A stretch of 64,000 bases of DNA, from the NCBI GenBank assembly GCA_030220185.1, contig JASPKZ010007555.1, positions 741,001 to 805,000 of the forward strand. Reading direction: 5' to 3'. Both the position numbers and the translations under genes were made by a program. The notes beneath the pieces are model-generated. The model did not search any database. It saw only the letters and a list, made by a program, of their open reading frames with translations, and was not told the origin of the DNA. This document shows positions 11,946 through 23,122 of this stretch, piece after piece; within the stretch, counting starts at the first letter, position 1; the number at the start of each line of letters is the position of its first letter. Source of the stretch: Diploptera punctata. Its lineage: Eukaryota; Arthropoda; Insecta; Blattodea; Blaberidae.

Positions 11946-12389
11946 TCACATCACATAGAAGCTTTGAAATAAATTAATACACTGTATCTATTTTGAAATA
12001 GGTTTTTTCTGACAGTATTTGATAAAATGACCTCATTTCATTAAAAGAAAATTAATGAAGTTGTATTTTTTAGGACTATTTCATTTGTCTTCGAATCAGC
12101 ATCACCAATTCTATTTTTCAACTTCAGCCGGCAATTAACAGTCAAGTTACCGAGTAAACTGATGCACATTTTAGCTTCTTATAAGGGACTATTTCATTAA
12201 ACCACTTTTTTGTACCATTATCTACATTGTCTGAAATTGCCATCTTCAGTCATATTTGTATGTGGCTGAATATCATACCCACAACACTTTCATTGATTTT
12301 TTTCTTAAGAAATGTAGCCAAAAATAGATTTAAAAAAAATGTATTTTTTTCCAACTTGTGTGTTTCATTCCATTGTCTGATTTTCTAAA
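11946..12389. other. Unassigned AT-rich DNA
   Basis: Nothing recognisable. Confidence 0.5.
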
Positions 12390-13345
12390 CTAACTAACTC
12401 ACTGACATTATCTGGCTGTGTGGACATAAGCTCTACATACATCCCTATCCTAAGCTAATGTTTTCCACATCCCCTTATAATTTACCTCCCTCATATCATG
12501 GTAAATGTAATTTTGCCACCTCATTCTTGTCCTACCTACTAAAAAAATTTTCATGCCCCTCTTTCATTTCCCATTCATATCACATGTCCTGCCCATTGCA
12601 GTCTACCCAGACTGAACTTTTCATTACATCTGGTGTCCCAGAAAGATTGTGCAGCTCACTGTTATGTAATCATTCACCTGTCTGTTTATCTTTCTTTGGT
12701 CCAAAATTTTCCTAAGTACTTTATTCTTAAATATTCGTAATATTTTCTTTTCCCTGAAAGTAAGAGTTCATATTTCACTTCCATATAATATAACAGGAAA
12801 AAATAACAGTTTTATATATTTTTAGTTTATGTTTTTTGAGAGAAGTTGGGGACAACAAGAGTCCCTGTAATGAATAATAGCATGTGTTTACAGAATTAGA
12901 GCCTATGTTTTATTCATTTCTGCACCTCTATCATATCTGTTTGTAATTATTATTCCTAGATATTTGAATTTACCCACTTCTTCAAAATTCCCCTCATTTA
13001 TCATTAATTGTCTATTTCCATTATATAATGTGTGACCATATATTTAGTTTTATTGCTGTCTACTTTCAGCCCCAATTTCTTAGTGTTATTTAATATATTG
13101 TGTTTGTTGGCTGTTAGTATTTCCTCTTTATACATGATCAGCACCTTCTTTATTATCTAAAGATTTAATGACATGCTTTAGTACAAAATTGAATAGCAGA
13201 GGAGACAGTGCATTTCCTTGCTTTAATCCATCATGCATTTCAAAAGTATCTGAAACTGTTTGCCTATGCATAGCTGTACTAAAGTTTTTACTTTTTGTCA
13301 TTTAGACACATTTGAATAAGTCTAACTAAATTGTAGGAATTCAAA
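12390..13345 (-). pseudogene. Old copy of the 39.9-41.3 kb LINE family
   Basis: Base-level similarity to 39885-41000 in the same orientation is obvious. Shared stretches include the 3' end (AACTCACTGACATTATC), the Tyr/Cys-rich block near 12780 and the RT motif B region near 13200 (CTTTAATCCATCATGCATTTC). Indels destroy all frames. The 3' end is at about 12390 and the 5' truncation at about 13345. Confidence 0.75.
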
Positions 13346-14574
13346 ATTCCAGTGGAAGAATCTCTAAATGTCCTAATTTTGTTTCCAAATTTATGGACTT
13401 TTGTATACAAGATGTCTTATATCTTTGAACCTTGCACACTTGTAAATATAATTGAACAAGAATTGTTTATTTTTAAAGCTTTTTACTTTATCTGGACGGG
13501 AACAACAATTATTCAGAAAGGAAATTCAAGGTCTGTATTGGGAAGCAAGATACAAGCCTGCATCACTTTACACAAAATCCAGTTTGATGCCTCTATAGAA
13601 GCTCTTTGCTATTGTCGTCTGGGTGAAAATATCACATTCGAAAATCATGGACCTTCAAAATCCATAAGATATTCCTAAATTTTTCTTTTCTTAATAAGTG
13701 ATATTGAACTTTATTAAGAAATGAAATTTCATGGGACCATAGAAAAATATCGCTTTAAATGTTTGTTTTTGTTATATGGTGGTTTGTGCCAGTAAATATA
13801 ATTCCACTTTGTGTTATATAAATGTAAATTAACATACATTTTTTGTAGCATGATCCCTTCCTATTATAAAACTTTCTTAATGGATTGGATGTTAGTAACT
13901 AATCTTAAAAAAAAGTAGAATTTTTTTTATCTCCATACCTTGACATGAATATACCTCACATCCCATAACATTCATAATGATTGATCAGGTTTCACACAAT
14001 TTCTGCATTTCTGTTGACTGCAATATTGTCTTAAGTTAAATTCTTCTTAGTGTCTGAGGCATGTGTTTTCCGAATTAGTCACTATGACATGGGTAGTTGC
14101 AAATGTGTTTCCTAGAACATAGTGTATTGTTTTTATTAACCACAACATATATGGTATCTCTATTTATTATAAAATGAACAAACCATTACTAATAATTATT
14201 TTGGCAGTAAAGGAATATGGGAAGATTGCATTATTACCCAGACACATTTCATCATGTAAAAATTGTAGACAGTCTCTTATTTGCTAACCAGCCAATTCAC
14301 AGATGTGCCCATGTATGAAACAAATATAGCTTTAAAGTTTAGAGGTTATTCTTCTTTATATGCTACCCATAAGAAGTATTATTTAAAAACCAAACTCAAA
14401 AATGATTTTAAAAACAAATTCATGACTTTTTTCTATATACTGTTAAAAAAATTATTATTTCAAGCTGTTTTACATTATTTAATTTCTCTATCATAGATTA
14501 TTACAGTATATGTTATTTTATTATGTATTTTTTCATTGTTGTTATTATGTACATAATATTGTTGAATATACAAT
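13346..14574. other. Unassigned DNA with one unsupported 108-codon frame
   Basis: The plus-strand frame at 13352-13678 is the longest here but its product has no motif I recognise, and it starts at the broken edge of a LINE. I do not call it a gene. Confidence 0.45.
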
Positions 14575-14805
14575 ATAAAATTAAATTTTATTACCTGGGA
14601 ACTTTCAGCCTCCCCAACTGTTCACTTTTTAAAACACTGCAGGTCTTTCAGAACCAGTCCCATCCACAGCATAAACTTGTTTTGCTGAAAACCTTCTGCT
14701 GAGGATTGAATCTGTTCTGAAAGGCCTACAGGTGTTTTAAAACATTTCAACAATTGAGGAGACAAAACTGTGCCAGGTATTAAATTTTAATTATAATTGT
14801 TTGTA
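14575..14805. mobile_element. Hammerhead-bearing palindrome (b), separate family
   Basis: Two arms of about 105 bp meet near 14688. Matching blocks include TTACCTGGG with CCAGGTA, CTCCCCAACTG with CAATTGAGGAG, TTTAAAACACTGCAG with CTACAGGTGTTTTAAA, and CTTTCAGAACC with GTTCTGAAAGG. It lacks the TATGAGGT box of PLE-1. The presence of a hammerhead fold in each arm suggests the 3' end of another Penelope-like element, though no coding sequence remains. Confidence 0.65.
14688..14738 (+). ncRNA. Predicted hammerhead ribozyme, palindrome (b) right arm
   Basis: Core CTGAGGA at 14699-14705 is followed by a short stem II (GAA/TTC) and GAAA at 14719-14722. Stem III is AGG/CCT with no spare loop and the cleavage base is A728. 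Stem I pairs the bases before the core (ACCTTCTG) with CAGGTGTTTT, with two mismatches. All conserved core bases are present. Stem II is weak at three pairs. The left arm has the same fold on the minus strand but reads CTGTGGA, losing A6. Confidence 0.55.
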
Positions 14806-14957
14806 TTGTGTCTAATACTTCAACAGAATTTTAATATAAATTTTATTAGTATTGTTGGACATAGTTTTGTACTGTTTTTTCAGTAGTTCTTATGCATGGA
14901 ATTACAAAATTGTTTTTTTTAATTACTGAAAATTTACAGAGAGTAATTAATGTTGGT

Positions 14958-15255
14958 GTCTCATGCAATAGCCAAATAGTTTAAGGCATGATGCCTTGGT
15001 GCAGAGTTAGGGGACTCATGCTGGTTTGAGTCTCCATGGGGGAAGACATTTTCTGATGGAATTTTGACCAATATGGGAGAAGTGCCCACCCAGCATCTTG
15101 GGAAATTTGGGTAGCTACATTGATTAGTGGCTCCAGATTGAGGATTGTATTAGACACAATACAAACAGCTGGGGGACCCCTATACTGGATAAATGATCGT
15201 CCACCTTTGTGATTAATGCATGTGGATGTGAAGCCAGCAGCTAGCTGATAATATA
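14958..15255 (+). mobile_element. SINE family C copy
   Basis: The tRNA-like head contains AGTTTAAGGCATGATGCC and B box GGTTTGAGTCTCC. The body runs through GGGGGAAGACATTTT to CCCCTATACTGGATAAATGA and ends GATGTGAAGCCAGCAG. Related copies are at 37455-37765 (plus) and 22290-22600 (minus). Confidence 0.7.
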
Positions 15256-17480
15256 TTGCTCATGGAGAAGAAATTAAAGTTGCAAAAATTTATGTTTCAA
15301 AAGAGTCTGATGGTTAATATATTTTGTATTTCAAATGAAGCTATCCTAAAATAAATGTGTTTTCTTATTTGTTTATCATTTAAGTTTGGTTTCTAAATAA
15401 AATATCTCTTAAAACAGTATTTTCTTCTCTTCAGCAGCCATTTTTAAAACCTTTTTTATTATTAAGACTATAATTGTATATTTTAAAAAATATTATGAAT
15501 GTACGCTTTACAGAATGAAAGAGTAATCATGAATTTTAAAGAGATGACAGATTTTCAATATCTTCCTCTGTGATTCTTAGTTGATATTTATTTCCCTCTT
15601 TAAGCTTATTTAAAATATGTTGATGTGTTTACTTAGAAGATATAAAGAAAGAAAGTGTATTATGTACAGAAATTGATCAGTATTATGGGACTAAACATTG
15701 ATTCCAAAGTTCCCATTTATATATATACATTTAAAGTGAGATAGTTGCCACTTATTTTGACACCATTGTAGATCTCATTTTAAAAACATTGCAATGCCGG
15801 ATATTTGCAGTAATGCATAAATGCATAAATTAAAATAGAACATTATAATAAAATTACAATGTTCATGGAAGCAAATACTAAAACCTGTTAAGAAATCTAC
15901 ATAATTGTGTACTTATCATATATTTAAAACACAGGAAACTAATCCAATTGTCATAGGAATGGAAATGTTTCTTCATTCATGTCCAGACTGATACATAGCC
16001 AACTTTCAAATAAGTACTGAACTTTCCTGGAAGTAAAATCAGTTAAAGCTCTTTCTTGTTCTGAAGACTAACATTATGTAGATCCTTGAATCCAGATACA
16101 TGTTAACAAGTATTTATATTATAAATAAAAAAATTGTGTGTTTATATCTTGTTTGTGATTCATTCTACTAACACTGTTTATTTGGACATATTACAAATAT
16201 TTATATTGAATGTTTTTTTACGTATATATTTTTTATTCATAATACCTTATTGATTTCACAATTGCATCATTTTGCCCTATTAATAAAATCCCTTATATTG
16301 AAAACTTATTAAAGCAATTACATAAAATAAATATTATTCTGATTTTAAGTATATCTGTGTGCAGTGCTTCCAACTGAAAACAGTTCTCATATCAAATGTT
16401 TCAGTAGTTGGCAAATAACAAATGTTAAGTTTTGGCATTACTTCGTACTCCATGCCATCTCGCAATGTTTTCTCCTTCCATTGCAATGTTTCTTCTGTGT
16501 CTAGTATATAGGTAGTTTTATACTGTGTATATAAGTAGATAATCGTAGGAATGTATGTTTTTTAAGCCCGTATTTTTTGTGGACCGAGAAATGATTGAAG
16601 AGTGAAAGCTTGTATGTATGTTATATTATGACAAAAATATTACACCACTCTGAAAGAGAAATAATTGAGGAAATAAAAACAAGAGTCACTGTCAACAGAG
16701 TTTTAGTCTAAAGTGATCACTAAAATAGTGTTCTGTGTAAGTGTCAATTTTATTCCAAAAAGAAAAAAAAAAGAACATGAAATACACAACAACATAACTG
16801 CATGTTTTTGGAGTTGACGCAGTTAACAAAGTGAGATTAAAGTATTCAGATAGACCATACATCTGAGATAAATTAGTATTCTGATGTATGTTGTAGTTTA
16901 AAAATACATTCTTAGAATCATATAATTATATATGAGTGTTTTTTCTGCCTGTACATTGAATCTTTAATAACTAATCTTCTAATTTTGTTCCTGTAATTTT
17001 GTGTGTTCTTAAAACTGTACAAAAAAGGCAATATAATAAATAAACTTCTCCCATAATCATTACTGTTGAGATTTGTAAATACGTATGCAGGCTGCAGCGT
17101 GGATGTTGAAAGGAGTGGCTGTGATAGAAATACTATAATAAACTAAACAGATGTACATTTATTACAGCATGGACGATGTTTTGTTGCATTTCAAGAACAA
17201 TGTAGCTTACTTTTACTTATTTGTTAACAAAAGTATTCAGGATATCTTTTCAATCACAATGCCAGGTTTCACAAAAGAGAAATAGGAAAGATTAGATAAG
17301 CCATTAATATTAATTAATTTGTGGAGATATACTTGATAACTTTCAGTAGTTTTTATAAGTAAAAAGATTGGATACCAGTTATCCTAAATACAATCAAATG
17401 AGATATAGAAACCATTTTTTTTAAAATAATTAGGTTAGTATATTTTAGTGGGAATGTAAATCCATGTAACTTGGGGATTA
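15256..17480. other. Unassigned AT-rich DNA
   Basis: No recognisable gene or repeat in 2.2 kb. Confidence 0.5.
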
Positions 17481-17600
17481 GAAAGAGAAAAATTTGAGTG
17501 GAGAGATGTGCCTCAGTAGCTCATTTGTAGAGTGCCAATGCATTAAGCTGGAGATCTTCAGTTCAAATCCTGGTCCAGATACAAATTTTTATCCTAGAGT
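17481..17600 (+). mobile_element. SINE family A copy
   Basis: tRNA-like head at 17509-17582: TGCCTCAGTAGCTCATTTGT then AGTTCAAATCCTGG (B box). Preceded by AAGAGAAAAATTTG, as in other family A copies. Confidence 0.65.
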
Positions 17601-18387
17601 ATGTTAACTATAGGCGGCAAATGAGTAGTCTGAAAGCAATAAATTTTATTAATTAAATATTCATTATAAATGGATTATAATTATTATAAAATTATTTTTT
17701 CTTATTTAACAGGAAACTTAATTTACTTATAGATGTAATTAATTAAGGCATTATTACCTTTTTTAAAAAAATTGAGACATTTATTGTTTTCATAAATTAG
17801 AAGTTGATATTTCATGGAAACGACTATAGGTTAACAATATTAATTTGAAATGTTTGTCACATTTTTTTGTATGTGTTCATTTCTTACATATTGTTCATTG
17901 CTATGTTTACTACTTTCAAAATGACTGGAATAACAATTGAGGAAAAGTAATACTACAGTTATATGTTTGGATATGCTACAATTGAAGACCTAACCATCCA
18001 GTATAGTGAAAAAAGTGTTCCTTTGGTGTCATAGTGGTGTCACGCCTTATCATAATGATGTTGTATTTATTACTTGTGATGATTATGGGAGCTGAAATGT
18101 GATCAATATAAATGTGTCCTTTTAAATTATATTAATAAACCAGCACAAAATACCTTTTATAGATAATTTTAATAATGTTAATTGATTGAGGTATCGTGCT
18201 CCACATTGGTTGATTGCTATTGATTTTTTTTCCCCATAAAATGAAGTAGTTGTCTATAATTGCAACTTATGGTAACAACACAATGGAAATAACTGCTTTT
18301 AAGGGATAATATCTTAGTATTATTAAATCACACAGTCCACTAGATTTGTGAGATTGGGCATGCAAACAAATACATGTTTTTATTTTT
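17601..18387. other. Unassigned AT-rich DNA
   Basis: Nothing recognisable. Confidence 0.5.
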
Positions 18388-18783
18388 AATCAAAATCAAA
18401 GTGGGAGGTAACACTATGAGATATTTACATTATGAATGAGTTAGAGAAAATGCTTTAACATCCCACCTCATAAATTTGCATGTCTTTACAATACTGGTTT
18501 GAAAAGTATAATTTTACTTCCATCTTCAACTTCAATCAAACTCCAACTGTTGAAATTTTGCTGTTAACACCATCTTCTGAACTGCCATCTGACAATAATT
18601 TGATCTCCAAGTTCATAAAATCGACACTAGATGGCAGTTCAGAAGATGACGTTAATGGCAAAATTTGAACAGTTGGAGTTTGATTGAAGATGGAAGTAAA
18701 ATTATACTTTTGAAACCGGTATTGTGAAGACATGCAACTTTATGAGGTGAGATGTTAAAACTTTTTCTCCAACTCATTCATAA
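18388..18783. mobile_element. PLE-1 palindrome (c)
   Basis: The left arm begins with GGGAGGTAACACTATGAG, the complete 3' terminus. The right arm ends at ACTCATTCATA without it. Arms of about 180 bp meet near 18600. The right arm still encodes the tail of the GIY-YIG ORF (ISKFIKSTLDGSSEDD). Its hammerhead-like core on the plus strand reads TTGAAGA (18684-18690), has stem II AAGTA/TACTT and GAAAC (18712-18716), followed by CGGTA; C3 is replaced by U. Possible target duplication: ATGTTTTTATTTTT (18374-18387) and ATGATTTTATTTGT (18784-18797), 12 of 14 matching. Confidence 0.75.
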
Positions 18784-19036
18784 ATGATTTTATTTGTGTA
18801 CTACTGATGCATGAAAATAATTTCAGCATCTTACAATTCTCAATGATGTAGGATGTGAGGTCTGGAACATCTGCAACATTGTGCAAAACTGTCCAGAACC
18901 CTTCAGTAATCCAACAACCTAAGTGGACTTTAAGAAGCAAAAATGGGTTAAAGGATCCCAATTGCAAACCATTCGAAAACTACAACAACAAAATAATATC
19001 AAATGATTGCTAAAATATATTGCATTAACTTTTTTA

Positions 19037-19870
19037 GGAATTAACACTATGAGGTATTATTTGTTTAAAAATACAGCTTTTTTTTTTCATTTTATATTGC
19101 ATTCCATTGACATCTAAATTATTTCCTTGCTTTCTAGATTTTTGTCTTTGTTAATTGATTGGAAGGTAGATTGTTATGTTACTTGGATATTTATCTTAAA
19201 TTATTTTCTCCTTGGCTTCAGTATACAGCTTTTAAACTATTATTCTTCTAAGTAAAATTAAATGCTTCATACCTCTCCTAGTATCCATTCTTCTAAGTAG
19301 ATCGCAGTTTCAAATCCTTGGTGGATTCATCTTTAGTACCCTCTCGTTGACTGATGTTATGTCAATCAGAAGAACTTCTTCTTCTTCTTCTTCCCTCTGT
19401 TGGTGGACTGATAAGCCTCTGGATCCAGTCAGAATCCGCACAAATTTCGAAGTTCATAAGTTTTTCTTTCTTGTTTTTTTGAATATGGATTTTTTCCCAA
19501 ACCGTGAGTTCTTTTTGTTTTTCTATTTGTTTAATTAGACTGGCTTTTGATTCAATTAGATGTTTTTCAGACCAAGCATGAGCAGCTACTGCTGACTTTT
19601 CCACTTCACCATTTTTGACATTTCTAAGATGTCATTTCACCCTTGTTTTCAAATTTCTTTTTTGTTTTTCCTATGTAAATTTTGATCTGATAAATTCCTG
19701 ATTTGTTTTCTTCTTCAATTTTTTCATTTTTATTGGTTTTAATTATCCTATTTAGGCTGTATTTGTTCTTCAGTGCCAATTTTATATTAAACTTTTTGAA
19801 AATTTGTTGAAACTTGTGGTGTTTAAATGGATGGTAAGTGAATTTCTTGAATTTTATTACAAACAGAGGT
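19037..19870 (-). mobile_element. PLE-1 fragment, 3' part with GIY-YIG tail
   Basis: A terminus-like GGAATTAACACTATGAGGT lies at about 19036-19054, but the next 220 bp do not match other copies. From 19310 on the minus strand is clearly PLE-1. A degraded hammerhead spans 19305-19355, with CTAAAGA where CTGAAGA is expected, then stem II AATCC/GGATT and GAAAC. The GIY-YIG tail follows at 19362-19604 (MEKSAVAAHAWSEKHLIE, ELTVWEKIHIQKNKK). Decayed sequence upstream of it reaches about 19870, where it abuts an RNase H LINE. Confidence 0.75.
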
Positions 19871-19988
19871 AAAAATAATCTAATTCACTCTCTGAGATAT
19901 GTTGGTTGCAATTATCCAGTGTGAAATATTTGGATGATTATTCTAGATTAACTGACTGTGTGAATTTTATAAAGTGTTTTTCATGCTG

Positions 19989-21126
19989 ATTAAGCAATTC
20001 TATCTATCTATCTATCTTCGGGTTTTTACAGCTGCTGCCGTCTTCCCGTGCCAAACCTCCAAAGCCTACGGTCTTGGGCATCTTCGATGCTTAGCCCTCT
20101 AGCTTGCATTACTGTCTTCATGTTTTCCTTCCATGTTAACCTTGGTCTTCCTCTTTTCTTCTTTCTGTTAGGATGCCATTCATATAGTTGCTTCGGCCAT
20201 CGCTCATCTTCCATTCTTAAAACATGTCCTAACCACTTTAATTCCTTTTCCTCAATTCTTTCAATTATGCTTTCTTCTGCTTCCATTTTGTTTCTAATTT
20301 CCTTATTTGTGACACGTTCTAATTTAGACTTTCTGGCACTTCTTCGTAAATAATCCATTTCTAGAGCTATTAGTCTATTCTTGTAGTACTTATTGATTGT
20401 CCATACCTCACTTCCGTACATTGCAACAGATTCCACCAATGTTTTACCAATATATTTTTTTGTGTCTTTCCAAATATGCTTATCCCACCATATGGAATTT
20501 AATGATGATATTATTTTGCTACTCAATTCAATTCTATGTTTTATGTTCTCTTTGCCTATACCTTCGATGTTATCCATAATCATTCCCAAATATTTAGTTT
20601 GTTTCACTTGCTTTATTTGGATTCCATCTTCCAATACTAAGTTTTCTCTTTCATTGCTATTTATTGCCAGATATTCTGTTTTTTGTAAATTTACTGTGAG
20701 ACCCCATGATTCATATGTGCTTTTCAACCTTTTTATCATGAATTCCATATCAAAATTGTCTTGCGCTAAAACCAGTTGATCATCGGCAAATTGTAATGTC
20801 AGCAAAAATCTATTGCCTATTGGGATCCCCATACCTTTGCAGCTTTGTTTCCATTTCGTTAATATAAATTCTACATAAATATTAAATAAAATTGGTGATA
20901 GACTGCACCCTTGTTTCAATCCCTTTGAGGTGTTTATAGGATTAGACATTATATTTCCCATTTTAACATAAGCGGAGTTATCTTTATAGGTTTGTTTAAT
21001 AATTTCTATTAGGTTTCTGTCAATATTGTATTTCTCCAATACTTCCCATAATTTGTTCCTCGGAATTGAGTCATAAGCTTTCTCTAAATCTATCATTGTC
21101 AAATGATAGCAATATTAAGCAATTCT
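19989..21126 (-). mobile_element. 5'-truncated LINE insertion with target duplication
   Basis: Flanked by identical 13-bp repeats ATTAAGCAATTCT at 19989-20001 and 21114-21126. The 3' end, on the left, carries a (TCTA)n microsatellite tail at 20001-20018. 5' truncation, short 3' repeat tail and variable target duplication are what target-primed reverse transcription produces. It sits inside the older RNase H LINE. Confidence 0.9.
20026..21102 (-). CDS. Non-LTR reverse transcriptase, C-terminal 358 residues, open
   Basis: An uninterrupted frame covering the RT core and C-terminal tail. Motif A is DLEKAYDSIPRNKLW (residues 5-19). Motif B is SKGLKQGCSLSPILFN, about residues 59-74. Motif C is LQFADDQLVLA, about residues 103-113, with the catalytic FADD. 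Then come KTEYLAI and KYLGMIM. The tail contains LKWLGHVLRMEDERWP and KKRGRPRLTW. The annotated Met is simply the first one after truncation. The endonuclease and the N-terminal RT are missing, so no working element could be made. The lack of stops over 358 codons suggests a recent insertion. Confidence 0.85.
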   Translation of the reverse strand: MTMIDLEKAYDSIPRNKLWEVLEKYNIDRNLIEIIKQTYKDNSAYVKMGNIMSNPINTSKGLKQGCSLSPILFNIYVEFILTKWKQSCKGMGIPIGNRFLLTLQFADDQLVLAQDNFDMEFMIKRLKSTYESWGLTVNLQKTEYLAINSNERENLVLEDGIQIKQVKQTKYLGMIMDNIEGIGKENIKHRIELSSKIISSLNSIWWDKHIWKDTKKYIGKTLVESVAMYGSEVWTINKYYKNRLIALEMDYLRRSARKSKLERVTNKEIRNKMEAEESIIERIEEKELKWLGHVLRMEDERWPKQLYEWHPNRKKKRGRPRLTWKENMKTVMQARGLSIEDAQDRRLWRFGTGRRQQL

Positions 21127-21540
21127 CTTTTCAAATTATTCCATTATCCCCTAGTTCTGATAATATTTTGTTGAAGAATGTTCTTTCTGTATCTAGTGAT
21201 TTACACTCGTACATAAGATGGTCCATAGTCTGGATTCCACCTCCGCAGGAACATTGTGAACATCTGTTATTTAGAATGGTACAAATAAAAATTATTCAGC
21301 CATTTTCTGTCAAAAAAGTTATGTTTCCTGTTAAGGGAATATTTGATTTCAACCTCTCTCTTACACTTGGAAAATATGGTTTTGTTACTTTGGCCTTTGA
21401 GGTTCCTTGCCATTCACTACACATTCTTCTTGAACTTTGCATAGAAGATGACTCTCAATGTATTTTATTGTAGGTTGCTACGTATTCTTTAATTAGGTTA
21501 TCTGCCATTTCATTACCAGTATTCCCTGCATGAGCCTTAG

Positions 21541-22095
21541 GCTCGTATCTATGAACGCATTAGACCGTAAAAATCAGTCCCAACATGTACTCTGCTGAGA
21601 AAGTTGCATCCAATATGTTTTGCGTACTCAATAATCTGTTCATGTGATAATAATTGTCGAAATTCCGTAAGCTACCTGGCGAGCTGACTTTGCAGAGAAC
21701 GAATTGTGAGCAACCCGATGGGAACTGATGGTAACCGATGTACTTGAAACCTTGCTGCCTGCCTTGCTGCTTTATCCAAGATGTTGGACCTTGAAGACTT
21801 CAATCATGTTTACGGTATATGCGGAGAAGAGGAATTTGATAGAGTCTACCAAAGAATTCAACTGGAAGAACAGGAGAATTGGCGTAATATCTCCATATGC
21901 AGACATCATTGTATATGGTTTGATTTGCGGGATGCAAGCATAAATGCATTCATCTAGCAGATGAAAATAACGGAAGTGGTTTTATCGCTGAGAATTCTGG
22001 GTAATTTCTTGCCAATATTACGAAAGAAACTACTCATGCTTGACCAGTGAGCGGGTCGCTAATTCAATCTTTGCATGTTCTCACGGTGAGTCAGC
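21541..22095. mobile_element. Possible small DNA transposon inside the RNase H LINE
   Basis: This block interrupts the RNase H coding sequence. Its ends look weakly inverted: left TATCTATGAACGCATTAGAC; right, read on the minus strand, TGCAAAGATTGAATTAGCGA. Base composition is more even than the surroundings. It contains the 58-codon frame listed separately. Class not identified. Confidence 0.4.
21781..21957 (+). CDS. 58-residue charged ORF of unknown function
   Basis: Open from ATG at 21781 to TAG at 21955-21957, with the frame open a further ten or so codons upstream. The product starts MLDLEDFNHVYGICGEEEF, continues YQRIQLEEQENWRN and ends DLRDASINAFI. It is acidic and aromatic-rich, unlike the lysine/isoleucine-rich noise of chance frames nearby. 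It could be an exon of a DNA transposase or a captured host exon. I do not recognise the family. Confidence 0.35.
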   Translation: MLDLEDFNHVYGICGEEEFDRVYQRIQLEEQENWRNISICRHHCIWFDLRDASINAFI

Positions 22096-22289
22096 TCACC
22101 AGTGATTGGAAGTAATTTGAGTAGAGACTAATGTATTTGCATGCTAGTCTTGGTTCTTCTGGATTCTCATCTGTTGTCTGATATTTTTCTATTAAGTTCA
22201 TATGGTTCCTGGAATACCTCAAAGAGTCCAGTGTTATTCTGCTATGATGACAGCTGTTTTTTGCCTGTTGTGCAGATTTCATAGGGATT

Positions 22290-22600
22290 CTATTTCTTCC
22301 AGAGTTTTTAATATAGCAAGCTGCTCGCCTGGTTGTTCAGGCACCTGTGACGAAGCCTGTATTACAGTTGGTGAGAGAGGTCATTTTTTATAAATATAAT
22401 ATGGGTAATATGTGGTCAGCATGTTGAGTCCCCCAGTCATTTTCTCACCTTGGAGCCACTACTTATTGTAGCAATTGATGGTATGTAGACACTGGTCCCA
22501 TGCTGGCCAAAATTCCATGAAAAAACTATTTTCCGCCATTGGGTCTCGAACCAGTGCAGGTCCCATGGCATCATGCCTAAAGCTGCTCAGCTATCAATTT
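22290..22600 (-). mobile_element. SINE family C copy
   Basis: Minus-strand head: ATAGCTGAGCAGCTTTAGGC and B box GGTTCGAGACCC, then the family C body (GGCCAGCATGGGACCAGTG, GTGGCTCCAAGGTGAG). Aligns with 14958-15255 and 37455-37765. Confidence 0.7.
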
Positions 22601-22789
22601 GAAATAACTCATTATAATTTTAATATTCCTTATGTTGTGGTTTCTGTTTTTAATATAATGTATTTATTTTACTTTATTCAGATTAATATTTATTATTGCT
22701 AGATCTGCAAAGTATGTTTTCTTACTTTATTCAGATTAATATTTATTTATGCTAGATCTGCAAAGTATGTTTTCTTACTTTATTCAGAT

Positions 22790-23122
22790 TAATATTTATT
22801 TATTAAGTTATGTAGATAGGAAATAACACTATGAGGTTCTTTAATATTGTTTATTTTTTATCATTTCACTCACCTCATACTTCATAATTTATAGCAGACC
22901 CAGGGTTTCTTCACGTAATTCGTGACATTGTCAATGCTGCGTCATGTTCACAACTGACGTCCAACGGCCTTCTATCTGCAGGATAGAAGGCCGTTGGACA
23001 TCAGTTGTGAACATGACGCAGCATTGACAATGTCACGAATTACGTGAAGAAACCCTGGGTCTGCTATAAATTATGAAGTATGAGGTGAGTGAAATGATAA
23101 AAAATAAATAATATTTATTTAT
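22790..23122. mobile_element. PLE-1-derived palindrome (d) in the satellite
   Basis: Arms of about 130 bp, nearly identical, meet at TGCAG near 22979. The left arm has the full terminus GGAAATAACACTATGAGG and the right arm stops at AAAAATAAATAATAT. TAATATTTATTTAT occurs at 22790-22803 and again at 23109-23122, a perfect 14-bp target duplication made from satellite sequence. Removing the insert restores the satellite phase. There is no protein sequence, only hammerhead and terminal boxes. Confidence 0.9.
23020..23065 (+). ncRNA. Hammerhead-like fold with U3/A8 core, palindrome (d)
   Basis: Stem I AGCA (23020-23023) pairs TGCT (23062-23065). Core TTGACAA is at 23024-23030. Stem II is TCACG/CGTGA (23033-23037, 23043-23047), with T23031-A23048 below it. 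GAAA is at 23049-23052. Stem III is ACC/GGT around CTG. The cleavage base is C23061. Relative to the consensus CTGANGA, C3 is U and G8 is A, a paired change. The mirror copy lies on the minus strand at about 22893-22938. Activity is uncertain. Confidence 0.6.

Larger units (their letters stand above)
19871..22330 (-). pseudogene. RNase H-type LINE remnant, split by two insertions
   Basis: Minus-strand pieces read in order. 22100-22330 gives ILKTLEEIESL and ITLDSLRYSRNHMNLIEK. 21480-21540 gives KAHAGNTGNEMADNLIKEY, the RNase H end motif. 21127-21300 gives a Cys-rich CSCGGGIQTMDHLMYECKSL. 19871-19988 gives LLNQHEKHFIKF. An RNase H domain downstream of RT is typical of I/Jockey-like non-LTR elements. 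The gaps are a 0.55-kb element at 21541-22095 and a younger LINE at 20002-21113. Stops are present throughout. Confidence 0.75.

Noticed and set aside
13352..13678. 108-codon plus-strand ORF as a gene
   Set aside because: No motif, AT-driven composition, and it begins at the edge of a decayed LINE.
20048..21473. Plus-strand ORFs across the 20-21 kb LINE
   Set aside because: They are antisense shadows of the RT frame on the minus strand.
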